From positions 1 to 64,000 of the forward strand of contig CALFXR010000069.1 of NCBI GenBank assembly GCA_937958475.1: a stretch of 64,000 nucleotides of DNA. Direction: 5' to 3'. A program made the position numbers and the translations under genes. The number at the start of each line of letters is the position of its first letter. The stretch's first letter is position 1. The stretch comes from an uncultured Mesorhizobium sp. (lineage in GTDB: Bacteria; Pseudomonadota; Alphaproteobacteria; Rhizobiales; Rhizobiaceae). This document shows positions 60,294 through 64,000 of this stretch, one piece after another. The notes under the pieces are model-generated. The model was not told the origin of the DNA and did no database searches. It saw only the letters and a program-made list of their open reading frames with translations.

Positions 60294-61163
60294 ATGGACA
60301 ATGATGCGTTGATGAAAAGGCAAATACCGGGCTTCGACGTGCCGGCCGGAGACGCGGATCTCATCCTGTATGCCCTGGCGGTCGGCGCATCGCTCGATCG
60401 CGCCGGACACGTCAACCTCGGCCGCGTCTACGAGAAGGGTATCCGGCCGCTGCCGACGTTCTACACGCTTGCCGCGTGGAAGCAGCCGGGTTGGCTGTTC
60501 GACCTCGGCGTGGTTCGCGAAGGGCTCGTGCACGTGCGCGAGGTCCTCGAGGTTCACCGTGCGCTGACGCCGGGAACGACGCTCAGGGTCGAGCCGCGCC
60601 TCATCGAGGCGGCAAATCTCGACGCGGGCAAGGGTGTGGCGATCTCGTCCGGCACGCGTATCACCGACAAGGCCGACGGCGCGCTGCTGGCCGAGACCAG
60701 GTCGATACTGCTCTGCCGCAAGAACGCGACGATCGAGGGGGCTCCTCGCGCCCGGAAAACCGAGCGGTTCGGCGTGCCGAGCGGACTGCCCGGCGAGATC
60801 GTGCCCTGGAGCGTCCGCGCGGACCAGGCGGCGCTCTATCGTCTCTGCGGCGATTTCAACCCGATCCACATCGACCCGAGGGCGTCTGCAGCGATCGGAT
60901 TCGAAGAGCCCCTGTTGCACGGGCTGTGCACGTTCGGCGCGCTGTGCGCTGCGGTCGAGGACCGCTCGCTCGTCGGGCGCGGCAAGACGGTGACCGAGCT
61001 TCAGGCGGATTTTCTCGCTCCCGTCTTCGGCGGGGACCAGCTGGAATTCCGGCTCTTCGAAGGCGCTCAAGGCCTCGACTTCGCCGCCTCCGGCCGCGGC
61101 GACTCGACCGTCATGTGCGGTAAAATGAAGCTGTCCGCGAATTCCCATTCTGAAAACTGTTGA
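60294..61163 (+). CDS. MaoC-family enoyl-CoA hydratase, double hot-dog (hydratase 2 type)
   Basis: 289 residues with two hot-dog domains, matching the hydratase half of eukaryotic multifunctional enzyme 2 (HSD17B4). The hydratase-2 motif is D187-x-N-x-x-H192 (CGDFNPIHIDP) in the second domain. It adds water to an enoyl-CoA to give the (3R)-hydroxyacyl-CoA. ATG 60294 with AGGGGA upstream is preferred over a TTG at 60198, which overlaps the motif at 60203. The SDR gene follows after 62 bases. Confidence 0.9.
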   Translation: MDNDALMKRQIPGFDVPAGDADLILYALAVGASLDRAGHVNLGRVYEKGIRPLPTFYTLAAWKQPGWLFDLGVVREGLVHVREVLEVHRALTPGTTLRVEPRLIEAANLDAGKGVAISSGTRITDKADGALLAETRSILLCRKNATIEGAPRARKTERFGVPSGLPGEIVPWSVRADQAALYRLCGDFNPIHIDPRASAAIGFEEPLLHGLCTFGALCAAVEDRSLVGRGKTVTELQADFLAPVFGGDQLEFRLFEGAQGLDFAASGRGDSTVMCGKMKLSANSHSENC

Positions 61164-61165
61164 CA
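61155..61165. promoter_or_regulatory. AACNGTNGACA motif, copy C
   Basis: AACTGTTGACA overlapping the MaoC stop codon, about 60 bases before the SDR start. A wider dyad ACTGT-N10-ACAGT occupies 61156-61175. It could serve an internal promoter for the SDR-Liv genes. Confidence 0.4.
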
Positions 61166-61225
61166 TTTATACAGTAGTGCTGTTGCTATCGAGCGACGGT
61201 TGGTGTCGGAGCTGGAGGAAGCTCG

Positions 61226-62119
61226 TTGTCTGTTCGGATGGAAGGTGACGTCGTGGTTGTGACCGGCGCTGGCGCTGGCCTCGGTCGCGCCTATGCGCTC
61301 GAAATGGCCGGGCTCGGTGCCTCGGTCGTGGTGAACGACATAGGAGAGTCCGCCGAGCGCGTCGCCGAGGAGATCCGCAGCGGCGGCGGAGACGCAATCG
61401 CGCTGCGCGGCAGCGTGGCCGATCGCGACGCCATGGCGGACGTCGCCCGTCGGGTCCAGGAAAAGTATGGCCGCGTCGATGCTCTGGTGCACAATGCCGG
61501 CATCCTGCGTGACCGCACGCTCGCCAAGCTGACCGAGGCCGACATCGGCGATGTCATCGCCGTTCATCTCAAGGGCGCATTCAACGTCGTGCAGGCGGTG
61601 CTTCCCGCCATGTTCTCGCGCGGATACGGGCGCATCGTCCTGGTGACGTCGTCGTCGGGTCTCTACGGCCTGTTCGGGCAGTCCAACTACGCCGCCGCCA
61701 AGATGGGTCTCGTCGGTCTGGCCAATGCCGCGAAGATCGAACTCGAGCGGAAGGGCGTCCTCATCAACTGCGTCGCGCCGTCGGCGATGACGGCGATGAC
61801 CGAAGGCCTGGTCGTGCCGGAGCTGGCAGCGAAGATGCAGGCCGAACACGTCGCGCCGGCAGTGGCGTTCCTGTGCAGCCGCGCCTGCCAGCTGTCCGGC
61901 GCCGTGATGACTGCCGGCGCCCGCCATTTCGCGCTCGACCGCATGGTCGAATCCCAGGGCGTCACCTTCGAGGGCGACGACCGGATCACCGTCGACATGG
62001 TCGCCGCGGCGCTGCCGCGGATTTCGGACTTTACGGGGAGCCGGCCGTTCCACAGCGGCGCCGACCAGCTCGCCAAGATCACGGGCACGGAAGCGCCGCC
62101 GAAGGAGGACGGCAGATGA
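61226..62119 (+). CDS. SDR, HSD17B4-like 3-hydroxyacyl-CoA dehydrogenase (TTG start)
   Basis: 297 residues. TGAGAGLG (13-20), HNAG (89-92), S143, Y155 and K159 (YAAAK) are intact. The long C-terminus (after about 225, ITVDMVAAALPRISDFTGSRPFHSG) matches the SDR part of multifunctional enzyme 2. TTG 61226 has a full GGAGGA six bases upstream; ATG 61238 is an internal alternative. With the MaoC neighbour it gives the two MFE-2 activities as separate proteins. It overlaps the livH gene by ATGA, so transport and oxidation are coupled. Confidence 0.9.
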   Translation: MSVRMEGDVVVVTGAGAGLGRAYALEMAGLGASVVVNDIGESAERVAEEIRSGGGDAIALRGSVADRDAMADVARRVQEKYGRVDALVHNAGILRDRTLAKLTEADIGDVIAVHLKGAFNVVQAVLPAMFSRGYGRIVLVTSSSGLYGLFGQSNYAAAKMGLVGLANAAKIELERKGVLINCVAPSAMTAMTEGLVVPELAAKMQAEHVAPAVAFLCSRACQLSGAVMTAGARHFALDRMVESQGVTFEGDDRITVDMVAAALPRISDFTGSRPFHSGADQLAKITGTEAPPKEDGR

Positions 62120-62988
62120 TCGCCGAACTCCTCCTCAACGGCATCGCCCTCGGCTGCGTCTACAGCCTCATCGCGCTTGGCTTCGTGCTGATCTTCAAGG
62201 CGACGGGCATCGTCAATTTCGCCCAGGGCGACATCATGATGCTCGGCTCCTTCTTCGGCCTGACGACGATCGGCCTGTGGGGAATGCCCTACCTGCTCGG
62301 CTTCGTCTGTGCCGTCCTGGCGACGGCGGTGTGCGGATACCTGTTCAACAGGCTGCTGCTGCAGCACGTGGTCGGGCGCCCGGAATTCCAGATCATCATG
62401 GTCACGATCGGCCTGGGCTACATCCTGCGCACGATTGCCGGCGTGGTTCCGGGCTGGGGCAGCCTGCCGCAGCGTTTCGCCACGCCCTTCGACGGCAAGG
62501 TCGACGTCGTCTTCGGCATGCCGGTCAGCCAGGAGCGTCTGGTCATCGTCCTGGTGACGGCCGGCCTGATGGTGCTGCTCTTTCTCTTCTTCCGCTTCAC
62601 CCGCGTGGGCATCGCCATGCAGGCCGCCTCGCAGAACAAGACGGCGGCCACCCTGGTCGGGATCTCGGTCCCCGGCGTCAACTCGCTGGTCTGGGCGCTC
62701 GGCGCCGGGATGGCCGGTGTCGCGGGCATCCTGATCGCGCCCATCACCTTCGTCTATCCGGGCGTCGGCTATGTCGGCCTCCTCGCGTTCCCGGCCGCCG
62801 TCCTCGGCGGATTCGGCAGCCTTCCCGGCGCCTTCGTCGGCGGCATCGTCATCGGCCTGCTGGAAGTCTTTTCCGGCTTCTACCTGTCCGAATGGGTGAG
62901 AAACGCGGCGCCCTACATGGCGCTCCTCGCCGTGCTGTTCATCCGGCCGTCCGGTCTCTTCGGCGTCCGGCTGCAGAAGAAGGTCTAG
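62116..62988 (+). CDS. livH: Branched-chain-type ABC transporter permease LivH
   Basis: 290 residues with eight to nine membrane helices. The LivH opening LLLNGIALGCVYSLIALGFVLIFKATGIVNFAQGD and the ATPase-contact loop RVGIAMQAASQNKTAATLVGI near 175 are diagnostic. The substrate in such catabolic clusters is often an aromatic, alicyclic or steroid-related acid rather than leucine. ATG 62116 overlaps the SDR stop. The symbol denotes the family. Confidence 0.93.
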   Translation: MIAELLLNGIALGCVYSLIALGFVLIFKATGIVNFAQGDIMMLGSFFGLTTIGLWGMPYLLGFVCAVLATAVCGYLFNRLLLQHVVGRPEFQIIMVTIGLGYILRTIAGVVPGWGSLPQRFATPFDGKVDVVFGMPVSQERLVIVLVTAGLMVLLFLFFRFTRVGIAMQAASQNKTAATLVGISVPGVNSLVWALGAGMAGVAGILIAPITFVYPGVGYVGLLAFPAAVLGGFGSLPGAFVGGIVIGLLEVFSGFYLSEWVRNAAPYMALLAVLFIRPSGLFGVRLQKKV

Positions 62989-62992
62989 GCCG

Positions 62993-64000
62993 ATGGTCGC
63001 GCAAAACACCGCGCCGGCATCCCGGCGGTCGGGCCAGATGCTTCTTTTGGCGGTCGTGGCGGTGCTCGCCGCCGCCGGCCTGCCGTTCCTCATCAACTCC
63101 TTCTTCGTCGGCGTCGTCACGTCGGTCCTGATCTGGACGATCATCGGCCTCGGAATGGTCGTGCTGCTCGGCTATTCCGGCCAGGTTTCGATCGGCCATT
63201 CCGCCTTCCTCGCCATCGGGGCCTATGGCCACGCGCTGCTCATCGGTGCGGGCGTGCCGTTCTTCCTCTCCGTACCGATCGTCGTCGCCGCGTGCCTCGC
63301 GGTCGGCGCGCTGATAGCGCTGCCGAGCCTGCGTTTCTCGGGCGTCTACCTGGCCATGGCGACGCTGGCCTTCGCCTTCATCGTCGAGGCCGTGATCGGC
63401 GATCTCGACATCACCGGCGGCCGCGGCGGCATGCCGGTTCCGCGCGAGAAGCTGTTCGGCTACTCGCTGACGCAGACGAACGTCCTGTTCTACGCCACGC
63501 TCGTGTTGCTCGTCGGGACGTTTCTGATCGCGCGAAACCTCGTGCGCTCGCGGACCGGGCGGGCCTGGGCGTCGCTGCGCGACAGCGAGGTCGCCGCCGC
63601 CAGCATGGGCGTCGGCATCGCTCGATACAAGACCTACGCCTTCGCGTTCTCGGCGGCGACCACGGCGCTTGCCGGTACGCTGCTCGCCCACAAGGTGGGC
63701 TACCTGTCGCCCGACGGGTTCACGATCCAGCAATCGATCGAGATGCTGATCCTGGTCGTGATCGGCGGCATGGGCTCTCTCGCCGGCGCGTTCTACGGCG
63801 CGGCCTTCCTGATCATCCTGCCGATCCTGCTGTCCATCGTGAAGGACAAGGTGCCTTCGGGCATGGGCGAACTGCCCGGTCTCGAAGCCGGCATCTTCGG
63901 TGCGGCCCTGATCATCTTCATCCTGTTTCAGCCCAAGGGCATCGACGGCGCCATCCGTGCCGTCCTCGCCCGGCTGAAGAACGGCACCGGCGCCGGGAGG
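62993..64000 (+). CDS. livM: Branched-chain-type ABC transporter permease LivM (3' end outside window)
   Basis: The frame opens at ATG 62993, four bases after the livH stop, and stays open to the right edge (336 codons). About eight to nine hydrophobic segments are seen. LivM motifs include LLGYSGQVSIGHSAFLAIGAY near 58-78, SGVYLAMATLAFAFIVEA near 118 and TGRAWASLRDSEVAAASMGV near 185, with GGMGSLAGAFYGAAFLIILP near 258. It is the second membrane subunit. The ATPase and binding-protein genes should follow beyond the window. Few residues should be missing given the usual family length. Confidence 0.92.
   Translation, partial: MVAQNTAPASRRSGQMLLLAVVAVLAAAGLPFLINSFFVGVVTSVLIWTIIGLGMVVLLGYSGQVSIGHSAFLAIGAYGHALLIGAGVPFFLSVPIVVAACLAVGALIALPSLRFSGVYLAMATLAFAFIVEAVIGDLDITGGRGGMPVPREKLFGYSLTQTNVLFYATLVLLVGTFLIARNLVRSRTGRAWASLRDSEVAAASMGVGIARYKTYAFAFSAATTALAGTLLAHKVGYLSPDGFTIQQSIEMLILVVIGGMGSLAGAFYGAAFLIILPILLSIVKDKVPSGMGELPGLEAGIFGAALIIFILFQPKGIDGAIRAVLARLKNGTGAGR

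Noticed and set aside
1..64000. tRNA, rRNA, riboswitch, prophage or IS elements
   Set aside because: I looked for tRNA-like cloverleafs, transposase motifs, attachment-site repeats and known riboswitch cores upstream of the transport operons and saw none that I could support.

Overview
The window reads as a gene-dense chromosome or large-replicon segment of a high-GC alphaproteobacterium, most likely Hyphomicrobiales (Rhizobiales). This rests on the strong GC bias at third codon positions, many ATGA/TGATG start-stop overlaps, BMP-, ribose-, Liv- and TRAP-type importers side by side, IclR/GntR/LysR/TetR regulators, a biuret hydrolase resembling that of Rhizobium leguminosarum, and a C/G-run palindromic element of a kind I associate with this order. 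I see no tRNA, rRNA, insertion sequence, phage gene or CRISPR array. The first gene is cut by the left edge and the last by the right edge.

Layout: (1) 1-4694, a small oxidative module: end of a serine hydrolase, two SDRs, a GntR/FCD regulator divergent from a carboxymuconolactone decarboxylase-like protein, and a cytochrome P450. (2) 4784-7142, a convergent pair: PP-loop ATP pyrophosphatase-like protein and ATP-grasp protein, function unknown. (3) 7294-18703, a LysR regulator divergent from a long operon: allophanate hydrolase, 2-oxoglutarate/Fe(II) oxygenase, BMP-type ABC importer, biuret hydrolase, ABC ATPase, a second isochorismatase-fold hydrolase, a 5-formyl-THF cyclo-ligase-like protein and an AtzH/HpxZ-like protein. 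This is a biuret (possibly triuret or another ureide) nitrogen-scavenging operon. (4) 18758-27691, an IclR-centred catabolic regulon: cupin, IclR, NTF2-like protein, amidohydrolase, HpcH/HpaI aldolase, SDR and a TRAP transporter. Four copies of one palindrome (TTTC-N7-GAAATT core) sit in its promoter regions.

(5) 27789-34126, a ribose-type ABC importer with a serine esterase, divergent from a TetR regulator. (6) 34311-45594, an IclR regulator divergent from a CoA-ester pathway: aldehyde dehydrogenase, SDR, two family III CoA-transferase/racemase proteins, acyl-CoA dehydrogenase, acetyl-CoA hydrolase-type CoA-transferase, a MaoC gene with an internal deletion, CitE-like lyase, MFS carrier and a second MaoC. 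(7) 45635-55400, an amine-oxidation module: three-subunit FAD/FAD/[2Fe-2S] dehydrogenase, aldehyde dehydrogenase, DapA, polar amino-acid ABC importer and a saccharopine-dehydrogenase-like protein, with LysR and the periplasmic binding protein on the other strand. (8) 55523-57343, recQ, the only housekeeping-type gene. (9) 57642-64000, a GntR-linked beta-oxidation-like module: DUF35 protein plus a thiolase-fold protein lacking both catalytic cysteines (retro-aldolase-like), MaoC hydratase, SDR and LivH/LivM permeases.

The segment is therefore a string of self-contained catabolic modules, most with their own importer and regulator. The points most worth following are the biuret/ureide operon with unexplained oxygenase and folate-type partners, the IclR regulon with its shared operator, the PP-loop/ATP-grasp pair, the cysteine-less thiolase/DUF35 pair and the deleted MaoC gene.
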